Assembly (NCBI GenBank): GCA_900618425.1
Contig: UZAN01039725.1
Location: forward strand, 10,327 to 74,326
Source: Echinostoma caproni
Taxonomy: Eukaryota; Platyhelminthes; Trematoda; Plagiorchiida; Echinostomatidae
Reading direction: 5' to 3'
DNA length: 64,000 nt
The notes under the pieces were generated by a model. The model was not told where the DNA came from. It worked only from the letters and a program-made list of their open reading frames with translations, and searched no databases. A program made the translations under genes and the position numbers. Shown here in pieces: positions 1-13,635 of the stretch (within the stretch, counting starts at the first letter, position 1; each line of letters opens with the position of its first letter).

Positions 1-240
1 TGGTGGTAAGCTATCCTAGCATCCTATCATACTCAAATGCGAAATTTCTCCGTCGTGATAGTTCTGAATCTATTATGAAGTCGGTTTACCTTCGGACTAC
101 TAGATGCAAACATTCCGTTGACGATAATCGATCTCATGATTACGTGTGCATAAGCTACCGATTCTAAAATTGAAATTTAGATGCTGATAAAAGTTAAAAT
201 TGCGTGCGCTTATTGTGCGTAAGTGCGTACATAGAAACAA

Positions 241-257
241 GTGTGTGTGTGTGTGTG
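241..257. repeat. (GT)n microsatellite
   Basis: Uninterrupted alternating GT run, seen directly. Confidence 0.9.
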
Positions 258-1899
258 CACCCCCTTTATTGGCCCCATAGGACCTGATGGACTCTACTCT
301 GGCTCATAGATAGTACGAAAAGCTTACCGGAAAATTTCGCATAAGTAAATACAGTTCCCTGGGTTTCGTATCCATTGGCAAACCACTCACAAAAATTGTG
401 CGAACCGGCTTCGAAAAATTCAAAAATGAGAAATTCGTAATATGAAAGCACTTTGAACCGAACTAAGAAGTAACATTGATATTTGATATTCAATTTATAG
501 AATAATCATTTCCTGTTATCGAAAGATTATTAACACACACAACTGAAGAGTAAATGGTTCATTTTTAAAATCTGCTAAGATTGTAGATCCAAAAAAATTG
601 CAGATATGTTCAACTATTCAACAATAATCATTCGTGTAATTCAAAACTCGTTTAAATATGCCAACACTTCTCGAACTTCATGATAACAATAGGCCTTTCT
701 TTTTCTGTTTGAATGAGACTACTCATGAGTAACATAATCGGGAATTGCGTAAATTGAGCGTTCTAATAAATGGCTTCGGGGAAATAAAGTATTCTGTTTT
801 TCGGGGCATTCTGTTTGTTTGGTATAGCAAAGTGACTCTGCAAAACGAAGTAAATCACTGTGGAGCACCAGATCACTTTTTGATTAAATTCAATCCATCA
901 TTTACTGAAGCTGCCATATATAAATTAACAACCATCGGTTTTCAATTTTATTTATAATAATGCACTGTCTCTTCTTGTTGGCTGGATGCGCGGTGGAAAC
1001 CTGTTAAGCTCATTGTATTTTCTGTTGTACCTTGAATCGAAAATATTTAACCACATGCGTATTCTGATCGTTCAATACAGCGTATCGAACAGATAAATAA
1101 GATGTGCGCCATCTGATCCGCGTTACTTCTGCTGATTAATAATTCTATGTACTAAAAGGTCAAGGTGATATAATAGGATATGAAAAGTTATGTGGAAGCT
1201 AATATTAGAAACCTTGAAGTGCCTTCTGTCGTATTCATCATCAATTAGCGTTAATCTGTCTGTCAACCATTGATGACTATCGGTAGATTCTTGAATCTAA
1301 TTACTCAACATGCGATTAGATAAATGTTAATTAACCAATCAACAAATGATTTATCATGTGTACATGCATTGCAAATAATTAGTTAACGTTGTTTAGCTAA
1401 TCGATTTTCTCGTGCCTTGCACTTTCTTCGTTAGATAAAGAAGAGAATACCACTGCAATCAGTGAAGAAAACGTAGATCAGGCTACTTCCGGGAAACTGA
1501 AATCTGTCAGTTGTACGACACCAGAAGTGAAACATCCAACGTAGATATGTTTACTGATTACATCAGAATTTTCGCAACAAAGATCGGTAAAAAAAATTTT
1601 ACGGAATCGGTAGACACAAACTATGCGAGGTTTTTAACCTTTTTATTGCCGTACAATCGGACAAGGGAAGCATCAGGGGAAAATTGATGTGGAATATAAT
1701 CATGAATATATAAACAATCGAACTGCCTACCTCGGATTGCGATGGATTATTCCATTGTTGATCGGAAGTCGGAGAGTTTGGTTCCATGATTTTCATTCAC
1801 CTTTGAAATATTTCAGAAGGCAGACTTATGTAAAGCATATAAAGCATATATATATTTATACCCCAGTAGTAATTCCATTGGTTGAATGTGTTGTTGTTA

Positions 1900-1901
<2 letters not shown>

Positions 1902-1964
<63 letters not shown>
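1902..1964. repeat. (TA)n microsatellite
   Basis: About 30 TA units with a single slip near the right end. It creates an artificial Tyr-Ile run in one reading frame, which is not a protein signal. Confidence 0.95.
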
Positions 1965-2061
1965 GCAATCATCAGGCTATGCGGAAATTTCGTTGTAAAC
2001 TTGTCACTAAACAGCTTCACAGTGTGCATTTTGGAACTCGGATTATACCAGGAAAATAGTC

Positions 2062-2108
2062 TGCACTACTGATGAGTCTCTACTGGGATGAATCAGCTAA
2101 CCGTAAGG
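2062..2108 (+). ncRNA. Weak hammerhead-ribozyme-like remnant
   Basis: The segment reads GCACTA, CTGATGA, then GTCTC / TACT / GGGAT, which can pair as a wobble-rich stem II, then GAATC where GAAAC is expected, then AGCT. The order and spacing match the ribozyme core of the repeats at 14.98, 38.2 and 41.4 kb. No GTC cleavage triplet or returning stem I strand follows. It is probably a decayed copy of the same superfamily, but chance cannot be excluded. Confidence 0.35.
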
Positions 2109-5100
2109 CACCACTAAAGAATTCAATTACTTTTAAANCCTTGTTTTTGTGAGTTCACATGAACACTACAAATAATATCTTAGTCAGTGTAAGGTATTGG
2201 TCAGAGTTGATAAGGTTTCTTGAGTCAAGTCTTGGCTGGGACGCAAAGCTTGCCCATCCAAAATAAGCGTGTTCTTACGGTAATCCAGGTGACTGACCTA
2301 TGGTAATCAGGTGTCCAATCGCTTTGCGCATTCCTCGATCAGCGTAAGCTAGCACTGATGTTAGCACGCATACGAATCAGTCACTGGAACTAATTATTTT
2401 GCATCAATAGAAATCTCTACTCTAAGAATGGAAAAAAGCTGTGTCGAATCACTGTGGACCAGGTGAACCTATCAAAAACTATTCGGCGATCAAGAGAAAT
2501 CTGGATGGATCCCCTTCGAATACTGGAAATTAATCTTTGTTGTACTCTCCGCGCGTAAAACTGCATTGAAATGATGTTAACCAAACAGCGTTGATCATGT
2601 GTAATTCCAGCTGTTATTCGTGATCACTTAGTCGGCATTAGAATCAAGTATATTTGGTTGGTTATATATCACTTTGGTTATATCACTTTTCCGGACCCCT
2701 AAATCTTAAGTTAATTTCGTCAGTTCCGTAAGTGGATTAAACTGAAATATCCATGTTTGAAAATTTCAACATACACCATCAATTTTTTAACTATAACATA
2801 AGTAGCCTAGCACAATGTTTTAATAAACCTATCCTATTCAAGGATTCCGAAGGATGATCTCAGTGGGAACGACTGTACAGCTTCATTCTTAAATAGAATT
2901 CATTAGTTATTGACACTCTGGGACAAGCCGTCTTAACTATTTTTCAGGCAGTCAGCTATTTCTCTGCAAAATAAATTAGTAAAGTATGGAAAATCACTTG
3001 CCTTAGCACGGGTTCATTATCAGAAAGTTTGTCTGTTCGCGGAACGGCGGACTTCATTAATCCCAAAAAATATATTTAGTGTTTATTACAATATAATTGC
3101 AATAGTTTGTGAAACTGAATGAACCAACGTTGCACAAACTCTGAGGGAACAAAGTAATGTTTAATTTTAAGTAAGTTACCACCTATCATGTGGATTCTTC
3201 CTACTTTACTGTAGCAATAGGTTTGAGGAAAATCCTCGAAAAAGACAGAACAAACTCTTATAAAAAATGCTGAAACAACAACAGACTAATGGATTATCTG
3301 GTAGGCACGAGAAAAGTCATTAGCATGAACAATTATTTGTGGTCCTAGATTGCGTTAAATGATTCATGCCAACGGGAAGGAGAGAAGCATACTCGGTTAG
3401 TCAACGTCAAAAGAAAAATAATCGATTTGAGATTTATTCATCAGTTACGCGGTTATCCATTATCGGGGTGCACTCACCTAATAAGTAAGCATGTACTGCC
3501 GTGCCACGGCGAGAGAGGAGGGGAGGGGGGGGTGGTGAACGTACGTCAACACAGAATACGCAAACGTATAATCATATTGCATGTCCAAATGTCTGTTGTT
3601 ATGGTACCAAATATTATTGTTCGTCTATCACTATGGTGATTCAGTCAGAAATTGTCAATCATAGTCAATAGTTTGACAGAACAAATGGGAATGCATAAAT
3701 CTTTTTTATTCTGAGTAAAAACGGCAACATCATATAGAATGGTCAAACAGGGATACAGTACATAGTACACAGTAGTAACTGTTGTGAGGTACTACACCCA
3801 TTTGAGAGTAGTATGTAAAATAGTTCGTGATTTCTTCCGACGATCAGAAATTAAAAAGACCACCAAGGGCAAATTGCTGTATCTATAAGAATAACTATCG
3901 ATTGCTACATTCATTACGCATTGTGAGGCCAGGAACTGTGATTATATGTTTCTGATGAGATTTCTGTCATGTATGCCAAATGAGTGATGTCCCATCTGTG
4001 ATCCTCAATAAACGACTATCCTGAACCAAGCACCGATTTGTGGAATTACAACAGCGACAAAACCCACTGTTTTCACGCATGCATCTATTAGACCCTAAAT
4101 CTTACGAATAAAGTGATATATTTCTGAGATAAACATTTATAAGTTAATTGCTATGGGTGCTCACAGAGGATGAACACTTTCTTTTACAGCCTCTCGAAAT
4201 GTTCCTTGAATTCTGACCTGTTTGTTGACAAATGTGTTCTATGCGTTGTTTTGGTTTTCAAACGTATCTTTCTCGCCACTCTTAGCCAATAAAGTCTCGT
4301 GACCACGGATATCGTCAAATAAGTCACGCGACTGCCAACATATATGGATAATATTCAAGTTTTTTGTTCATATGAGTTTTCATTTTCTAGTACTAGGAGG
4401 TTCATTCGGGTCATACTACTTTAACCCGGTTGGCTATTCCCAAAGGAACTTTTATCCCGGGCAGAGGTAACATTCAAAGCATTAGAGATAACGATGATAA
4501 ACACAGAGTGTTCCAATTTCAATCAGCTATTAATTAAAAATGTACCAAAAGGCAAACCCTCCTGGATGAGGTAAACCATGGGACACTGACTACCAAATAT
4601 AATGGTTGAGGTCATGTACTTATCTGACCACAAATAATCTCAGACCAGTTGAGACAAGACTAAGGAATTACCACAGCAAGGTGGTAGTGGTGTTGCTGAT
4701 GGTAGTGGTAATCGTTGTCGTTATTGTTGTTGTCGTTGTCGTCGTCGTTGACACAAGTAGGAGTGAACTTCATGAGTTCGGGAAAACCTATTATCCTGTT
4801 TCTTGAGATGAGATTGAATAATCAAACATGGTCTTAGACCGGATGAGAGCAGAAATTTATATCACTGACATGATTGACTATGGGGAAATTTATGATCAAT
4901 TTACGAACGACTAAGCTGCAACCGAGTAAAAAGACGAAATATTAACTTTCGTTAAATTACATTTTATCCGAATTTACAATTTTCAACACGATAAAGTATA
5001 GCAACAGAAAAATGGGTTCAGAAAACAAGTTTCCAGCTTGGTGGGTCAACGGTCGCTGAAATGTAGTAGACTATAGTCATGGGGCACCGTGTTAGCAGTG

Positions 5101-6670
5101 ATCGTACGCGTAGGTTATTCATGACGACCTTGAAAAAAATGAAAACGTCTAGGTGAGTCTCTACCAGGACACGTGTACGCACGGGGACACACGTATTGTA
5201 ATAGGTTTTGTGGAATCACAAAATCCGAATCGGATGCTTTTAATGAGGGCTATTTCAGCATATATGAGATGGTGAGACAGTGCAACAAAACCAAATCCAT
5301 GATAGATGAAGTCTAATCAACTACAAACGGGACAAAAATGGATGGGATGCAAGGAAACATTCTCGGAGAAAGTGTTCCAGAATGGTACGTATAGCTGTAA
5401 CCTCAATGAGTCCACCATTGGCTATCGAAAAGCGACTGTGTTGAGGGTTTCAGTGCAGCCTATACAAGAAGCCATCAAAACTTAACCTTGTATAAAGTAT
5501 AATATGTTCAGTATCTATAGTGCTCTAACAACTTTGCAAATGGGACAGTGTTAATTATGAGCTTAAAATCATTGTGCCTTGGAGAAGGAGTGCGATTTTG
5601 TCTACTTCAGACACGCGTGAAATGACTACTAAAATAATCTGTAGAACTGAAATCGATACTTCAATAAACGGATCACGGATAAAAATTCTATGATGTTATC
5701 TGTGGGTCTTGTTGGTTAATGGCCCAAGTGAACCCGCTAAATACGTAGGGTGCACGATTCTGATGTCGGGCCGATTCAATTTCGCTGTTTAAACAGTTCG
5801 CCAGCTTAGAAGTTACTGGAAAATGTGCCATTTTCTCCTGGTCAATCTTTGAGTTCCTTTGGCGCAAATATAACTTTTCCAATTTCGAGTTTTTATTTCC
5901 TCGCAATAACCGTTTCGTGTCACGGCTCACCGGTGATCATACACCTGAAATGTTACGACTCGGAAATAATTCGAAATATTTAAAGATACTTTCTACACTT
6001 TTCGGTCAAGAAGGATTAGAAAAACTTGCATCTCCTAGGAGCAAATGTATTTCCAATCTTATCCCCAAAACATTTCCATCTTTTCAAATACTACTTAGTT
6101 AGGACGTAAGTGTGAATTTACTTGAACAGAAACTTGGACAGAAATCTGTGATGTGGTTACCAAATCCGGTACATAATCAAATGAAAAGCAAAGGGATCCT
6201 TTTAATACCGCTTTCTGTGACTGACTTGATTTTTTATGGACACTCCAGTCAACTAGAATTGATGGGTACTCTTTTTTCCATGTGTGCTAACCAGTTTGAT
6301 GGTTGTATCGTATAATACCACACCCCTCCAGCCTGATCATCAAGGCTCGAAAATAGATCCCTTTGTCCAAAAGGTTGGTGACCACATGTTGTACAGTTTA
6401 CATCAGGAGCAGGAATCAACTGTCAACGTTAATTCATTCCAAAATCTGTTCAACATGCAATAAGCGGACGGCTTTTCAAGTGTATCCCACATATCCGAAT
6501 CTACGCTCAAAAATACTCGTTATAACCGTACTTAAAATCAAAAATAAAATACGATGAATTTATAGAATTATTCTTTTCGTGATATTCTCATTGTGCTTCT
6601 TTGATCTAGATCTTTATATTATTGTTTTAATTATCATGGATTTCCTTTTCCTTTTTGACTTTTATTCTAG
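2109..6670. other. Unrecognised sequence
   Basis: No domain-bearing frame or repeat family was recognised apart from the low-complexity tract at about 4.7 kb. The small frames near 5.7-6.6 kb lie on both strands and show no known motif. Confidence 0.45.
4680..4752. repeat. Degenerate GTN/GTT trinucleotide tract
   Basis: Imperfect GTG/GTT/GTC triplets that translate as poly-valine in one frame. This is low-complexity sequence, not a coding region. Confidence 0.8.
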
Positions 6671-7010
6671 AGCAAGGCTTCCTAAGACCCTATCAATATT
6701 TCTCTGATTACCGTATTCAGGAAATGATCAACTTGATGCCAAATGAGAAGGTGCAGAAGGTGATCGATAACGAACCAAAACTTGATAATCGTGTGCAAAG
6801 CGCATAATTTACCCCGACTAAAGTGGTCAATCAAAGATAGAAAATTCATCGCCGATGTGTGTTTAATAAGGCCACAAAGACAACTAAAAACCAGATCCAG
6901 TCCGATGCCTATCTGCAAGTCAATATGTGATAAGCTGCAGGAAAAACTGAACAATGTAACTCGCAAAGTTGATACGGAACCAACGACTGGAACCAGTCTG
7001 GTCCTTGGTG
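6671..7010 (+). other. Candidate exon or exon-derived pseudogene
   Basis: The left border is a strong acceptor: a long pyrimidine tract followed by TTCTAG. The right border is a consensus donor, GTAAGT at 7011. Inside, one frame runs open from the acceptor to a stop at 6805-6807 with ordinary amino-acid composition (it includes PYQYFSDYRIQEMINLMPNE). A second frame is open from about 6764 past the donor. No single frame spans the interval, so if this was an exon it now carries a frameshift. I do not recognise the peptides. It may equally be chance splice consensus. Confidence 0.2.
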
Positions 7011-10000
7011 GTAAGTTATCAAACTTACAGTTGTAGTTCGTGTCTTCACAAGGATGGAGGATCAGTACATTGCTTCTAATGCTCTCTACCGGTCGGCCTA
7101 TATGTCACATTGATGTCACTATCAAAATAGCAAACGCTGTCCTAAACACCAAAAACCGGGAGGACAAGTCATGTCGCATCAGACGCGTGCATACGATTAA
7201 AGCTAATCGCAGGGAAGTGTAAGCTTAATTGCATATTTCCTCGATTCATGCTTTAGGCGAAGTTCGCAGTCCACCAGTCCCATGAAAAAATAGCTGCCAT
7301 TAATAACCGTGTAATTAATCTGTGATTATTATGTACATTTTTCATCGGGTTTGCCCGGTCACTGGTGCTGGAGATAAGAACCCGCGTTTTATGCGCGACT
7401 CGACCCTAACATTCAAAATTTCATGAGGACATAATGGTGAAGCAGAAAACGAACCTTGAATTGAAAAGGTTGTGAATGATGTAGACATCGCCGATGGTAC
7501 TGTTGTGAGAATCAAATATCGTGGTATCACAATCATGGTTGGTGCTGCTGTTGCTGATGCATCTTATTTTGTTATTTCCGCTGTAGTTGTTGTTGTTGTT
7601 GCTGCCTCTGTTGTTGTCGTTGCTACTGTTGTTGTTGTCGTCGTCGTCATCGTCTTTCTACTGCTTTTACTGTCGTTCGATTGAGAAAGGACTGCGTGCA
7701 GTTGTATTACGTGAATTCACAAGGCACATGGATGAGTTGTTCATATTCAACATAATCTAGGTTAATCTAAGCCGACCAAACGTAAAACAATGAAATTCCC
7801 ATATTTACACAAATACAGCCTAGAAAGAACACTTTTAGGATCGAACACACTACACGTGGAATGATAGTTACACGGTAATGTGGTAAAATTTTGTTTGTGG
7901 TGGCCACTAAAGAGCACCGTACAACTATTTCGCTCTTGTTTAGACTGATAAGCAGCGTGCTCTAGGTTAGAACCTCATCCGATCTAGAACCGTGAACCTT
8001 CAGGTTTNCTCAACTACTTAACGCTGAGTTGCATCAACCATGACCGACGGCTTGAGCAAATGTTTACGTGAATTGAACATTCTTATTACAGTATTTATGC
8101 GAATTCACTGACATTAGGGTGCTATTTGAATGAATTGCTTGTTCCGTCGCATGTGGGAAATCAATAAACTATTCCAAGGGCTGAGACGAGCACCAGAACA
8201 CAGCGTATAGAACCGAATGAGTGTACAACAAAACAAGAATGAAAAGTTCGCAGTTCCTATAGCTGCCTTAATTTTAAATGGAAAATAACACCATTTGGAT
8301 AAAACTCGACTAATTATGTTTTAGGCATTTAGGATAAAAAGTAAACTTGAAGCTGACCAAACCCATGGTAGGATAGTGTTTTCAGTTCAAAATCATTAAT
8401 TTGTCCTGTGTGACCAGAGTCAATATTCTTTGTGTTCAACAACTTTCCGAAATATACAAAACTTCGAGTGAAAATATTTATTTCAATACTTGTACAGAAA
8501 AAACTGATATCATTGTTATCTTATCCATTGAAAACGTAAAATTCTAAAGGTATATTGAATTTCTCGGAATAGATTGAAGAACAAATTGGGGGCTGATTTT
8601 TCAGCTTTCATACGTATCAATTCTATCCACCATTCCAAAATTCACTTCAGTAATTGATAAACCATCAACCGTCGTATTTTCAGTTCTTTTCCCTGAACTT
8701 GGAATGCAATTGTCGAACCACGAGATCGGTGCAAGGAATAAAAAGTACCACGGTCCTCCATACAAGTGAAACTGGCGCGCAACTGCACATGAATCTCGCC
8801 ATCTCCCTATAATCATTCTTTTTCACAACATATTGAACAAAGCGCAATGAAATATTTACTCCCTAAGTTAAATCAAATCATGGAAGTAAACGAAAGTGAA
8901 TCGGTGAAGTTTACTTGTCAAAGTGATGAACTGGTACTGATTCTATGTAGAAAGCAGAATTTTCTCAAATAGACGTATGACATTTATTTACGAAACTTGG
9001 CATTCAGATGAAAACAAAGTGATGTGTGGGAGTAAAATAATAAGTGGTCAGGTTTATCGTCAGTTAAATCTTAACAAAACGGTCAAATTCGGTCTCTTTC
9101 TCATGGAGAGCCTCTGAGACCTTGTTTTATTCTTTCACTAAGACAGGATTTATTGTCTAGTCAGGTCAAACAACGGCTGATGGTCTGGGCCGAAAGTCTC
9201 ATGCCTGAATCGGGTTTAGGTTACTTTGGTACAAACAACAGACACCTACAGTCATTCACTCTACAGTCGTCTTTCAATTACATTAGGGTTCCGTTTGAGT
9301 TTAGCGGGAGACGAAGTGCGTTCCAATCTCAATGATACACAGGAGATATTGATCTAAGTAGTTATTGGGAAGTGAAACGAAGGGTACCACAGATCTAATT
9401 CGAAAACGTGGTTCAATGACTAGTTAGCAATCATCTTACTACTAAGAAAGCTCCCATGGATACTGTTTTATAAGAAGGACAAATTTATCAGTTTATTTTA
9501 TATATGTAGAAAAATACTTAGTCGTTGTCACGAAATCTAGTTAATACATCTACATGCTATGAACTGCATGTCAGATGACTGACAAAGACCAGCAGACAGC
9601 CATTTCGTGTTTGTTGGGACTAGTTAGCGGTGCTTGGGGGTACTCGAACTCTAGAAAAGGAAAAGGAACTCCTGAGGAGTGAAAACTGTAATCATATAAA
9701 GTTAAGACTACACCGAGTGTTTGGTGTCTACGCATATACAAATGAGGCCATCCAAACTTACCCTGCTGAATGTGATTAATGCAGTTTTCTATTATTTCTT
9801 TCTCGTTAGAGATTTTTTTGCAACTGCTTAAAATCCTCGATAAATTCAGTAGTATGGCTTCCACCTTTCACTGATACTCCATATCGTGGGGTGTAAGGTT
9901 TAGAGACTCACAAGCCCAATACCAAACAGTAGGCCAAAGGTAAACACTATTGTAATAAAGAATAAAGCTGTCGCTTGTCGAACAAGGGAAACGTTAACTG

Positions 10001-12940
10001 AAAACGAAATACGATCAGATTACTCCACTTTTTTACACCAGAAACATGTATTCCACGTGTCATCGATGATCGAATCTTTGGTCACACAGATAGAACGCAA
10101 GCGTGTACTCCACTTGACCAGCAGGTAGCTCGTTGAATAGTTTTAACATGTTCTCATATACGATATAACGGGATCTAGTTTCTTCAAGCTTAGAATTATA
10201 CTACAAATAATATTTTACTTACCTACTTTGCATAAATATATAAACAAATCTTCCGGTTAGCATATGCGGCCCATAGAAGACTGTCTTCAAATATTCGTAG
10301 TTAGATATGCTGGACATCAGTGTTGCGATTTAAACATAGGACCTCCTTGTGGATGAGTTGGTGACATACACATGTTGACTTCCTCCGCATCTAACCTCCC
10401 TTATCATTGTTATAGCTCCTGGAGATTTTGAGGAGATTAGTACAATTTCTAATCCAAACATTTGCTTTCATTGTACTAAAGGTCCACCCAGTAGTTTCTT
10501 CCGAATCGCTCTTAAATAACAGCTGCTTGTCATGATTTTGTATCAGTGATCTTTTCTGCCCACGACCCCTATCCACCCCGAATGCTCTTAAATGAAAGAG
10601 CGATGTTTGTGGGTTAAATTCTAACGGGATTTTCGGTCCTCTACTTTTGCTTGAAAATACCACTAATCGCTGAGCGAAATGATCGCAATTTCTAGCAGAT
10701 TACAACAAAAAAAATATTTGCAGAATGGCTTTCAGAGATGTTTACGGTTACACAAGAGCAGGCAGTCGTATGGCCAATTAAGCTGGGGATCACGAGAATT
10801 GTACAGGATAGACGGACAGGCACCAACATTTTCTACTTGTATCCTTTTGGTGAGTATTCGGTGTAGAGATTGAATGCTTCAGCACTCATATCCATGTACC
10901 TTGGAATTGTGTCTGATATGGCTCTCATTGTGGGAATAATATTTGATAGTTTGAGAACATTTGTGCTACTGGAATTAGCTGTGCTTTCATTTACGTGATT
11001 TATTCGATTTATAAAAATAACAATTACAAACTTCAAACTGTCAAGTTTGAATCTAACATGTTCAGGTATAATCAAAGGCTTGTGTAGATCGAAACAAGTA
11101 CAGCAACCCCTGGTAAACAGTTTTACAATGAGGATTTTCACTAGATTCAGTGGTCAATGAATTTGGTACACACAGTCAATCATGTGACGAATAAAAACAA
11201 TAGCAATGATAATAGTTGAAGTCAAAGAATTTCATCAGACCCAGGGGTGGGGCCACTGACAACAAAGACAAACTGATTCGAATTTGCGGTAAAACCTAGG
11301 CCTAACACTACAAAAACTACACAGTGCTTAGCGCTTAAAAAAGGGAACGTGCTAACCAAATAATGGCATTCTAAAATAATGGTAATTATGATCGTAAATT
11401 CCTTTGATTTTCTGGGGAAAATTCTCGGTATGGAATGAAAACTTCCTCAATACACAGAGTTATCTGTTTCATTTGCTGGTGATTGACCCATTTTGTGCAA
11501 TGATTGGTTGAGATATCGTTATGTACCAAATAGACTTGACTGTGCTTTTTGTCAAATTCTCCAGCGTTCAGCATTCATAAACCTGTAGGAGTTTCTGCTC
11601 TACAGCTCATTAATGGATGCATGAATTCACAAGAAGATCACATTATTTCAGGTCACGCGCTGTTTATGGAGTATCGTAGGTATTTTGGATACATCAGTCC
11701 GGGCTCTCCACTGCACAAAAATTGAAGTAAAAACATATTGCTTTTAATCATGTCCTTTCTAGTATTTTTTACTATAGGCGCTCTTTTTTACAATAATAAT
11801 CTCCTCTCTCACTTATATGAACTGCCTTAGATGAACTAACATCCACTGTGACATAACTGTGGGCCTCCTCTTGTGTGTTGATGTAGAAATTACCATGACA
11901 ATTGCTTTCATTCCTTCTTAGCTGTTTATATAAAAAGGGCATATGAGTAATAACTGTGTAATGATTAAATACACTTTGTGGGGCTTTGATTTTTTGGCAC
12001 AAAGGCCTAAATGCGCTGATTCCAACCCAACTCGCATGAATGCATAATTTTGCCGCTTACGATGAGGTACGTGAATGATTTATCCTTGTTGTGTTTCACC
12101 AATTTGCTTCTCGTTGCTAAGCAACCGATTAATGGAGACTTATTAAATGTTGATGCCGGACAAATCAATTAAACCGGTTCTCCTCAAATTTGCTCAGCGC
12201 AAAGCAATAGGCGAGCGTTGAATTCCAGTGTCTTTGGGAACAGAAAAATCTTCTTTTTGGTAAATCTGAAATGCTCACTTTATATTTCTTCTTTCCTAAA
12301 TTATTCACCATAGAACGCTCCATTTTATTATGTTAAGTCTACTTTATTCCACACGGAGGTGAACATCAAGCGGAAGCCACATACTCGAAGCAAGCGGAAC
12401 AAACAGACAATTATAGTTAATCCAGACGGATTTGCCGATCACCATAAATATATTCAGACTGAAAGAGGAACTTAGCAATTTAAAGTAGGATAAAGAAGAT
12501 GTGAAGAGTAATTCTTGCAAAACGTTGACCGGATTCCGTAAATATGCCTGATACTTATCAACATCATTGTGGTGAGGATATAAAGAGCCGCCAAAAATAT
12601 TTCGGGAAAATGTTTTCCACGCTTAGAATTACTGGAAAGTATTTATCTCCATAAATTGGCGGGGGGGGGGAGAAGTTAAATAATCCAAAAAATTGAGAAC
12701 TTAGGGAATCTAGGGATATGTTTGAAGCCTTTTACTAGTAGGCTAGATATGTAAAACCATCGAAAAAGGTGAAATGCAATCATCTTAAAAGCTTTTCATT
12801 AGAAGAGGATTCAGATAACACCATGTAAGACGAAGAATATGGAAAGAAGGCGTTCTCAGTTTATCAGAACATGGATGACATTATCAGACCAAGAAAGATT
12901 ACAGTGACATGCAATATCTATTCACTTTTCAGTTTGATAT
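7011..12940. other. Unrecognised sequence
   Basis: No recognisable gene. The minus-strand frame at 10391-10663 (90 codons, ordinary composition, GTG start) is the most protein-like stretch, but it has no motif and no convincing splice context. A run of ten G lies at 12661-12670. Confidence 0.4.
7573..7668. repeat. Degenerate GTT/GTC trinucleotide tract
   Basis: Imperfect GTT/GTC/GCT triplets giving a poly-valine shadow in one frame. It is similar in type to the tract at 4.7 kb. Confidence 0.8.
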
Positions 12941-13574
12941 CCGAGTATCAATTCAAGATGTCATGTTGCTATGTGGATAGTATCTTGCACAGTACAGAAT
13001 GCGAACGTTCGATGGGACTCCTGTTTACCCAGATCCATGTGCGTCCTACCTGCATACCGATCTATGGCCTCCGGAAATATCGTCCCACGCTCAACAAAAA
13101 TATGTACCGACGATTGCAAACGTTCAACTCCCATTTCACGTCGTCCGCTACCACCCCTTTTGTTACGAGAACATTTCATTCATTAGATAATGAACGTTCG
13201 TGGTGAGCACTGTTCAGTCAATTGCTCATTTGCTGGGTCAAGTGAGAAACGTGGTCATCGAGTGAGAGACCTCACCAAACCCTAAAGCGCTACTTTTTGT
13301 TTCGTATTCAACCAAGCCTTCGTCGATTTGCACATGGTGGCATAGCTCTGGCTGAATTATGGGCTGCATTGTCTAATCCGTGTGTGTGCAAACAAGTAGA
13401 CGAGGTCATCGTCGATGCATATTTTTGTTGGGCGTGGGACGATATTTCCGAGGGCCATATTCAGGTAGAACGCACATGGATCTGTGTAAACAGGAGTCCC
13501 ATCGAACGTTCGCACTCTGTACTGTACAAGGTAGTATCCACATAGCAACATGACATCTTAAATTGATACTCGGA
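12941..13574. repeat. Foldback element with ~170-bp inverted arms
   Basis: The left arm (12941-13115) and the right arm (13408-13574) are reverse complements of each other at high identity over about 170 bp. For example, both contain the block around GAACGTTCGATGGGACTCC, and both end at GAGTATCAATT next to a GATGTCATGTTGC block. The loop is about 290 bp. The overlapping short frames in the arms on both strands have no recognisable motif, so I read it as a non-autonomous foldback or MITE-like element rather than a gene. The family is unknown to me. The right border merges with a 21-bp tandem array. Confidence 0.75.
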
Positions 13575-13635
13575 CATCTTAAATTCATATTCGGATATCT
13601 TAAATTGATTTTCTGACATCTTAAACTGAAAAAGG
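13552..13635. repeat. Four tandem 21-bp units at the foldback terminus
   Basis: Units start at 13552, 13573, 13594 and 13615. All begin GAYATCTTAAA and differ mainly in their last eight bases. The first unit is also the outer tip of the right foldback arm. The left arm carries only one matching unit (12941-12966), so the array grew on one side only. Confidence 0.85.

Larger units (their letters stand above)
1..2060. other. Unrecognised AT-rich sequence
   Basis: I see no gene, tRNA or transposon signature here. Reading frames are short, lack recognisable motifs, and overlap on both strands. The block holds a short GT microsatellite and a long TA microsatellite, listed separately. It could be intergenic or intronic. 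Confidence 0.5.

Noticed and set aside
4606..7684. Poly-valine proteins
   Set aside because: They are translations of degenerate GTN trinucleotide tracts.
12871..13588. Several overlapping frames in both strands of the foldback arms as genes
   Set aside because: The frames mirror each other because the DNA is inverted. None has a motif, and the two arms do not keep the same frame open.
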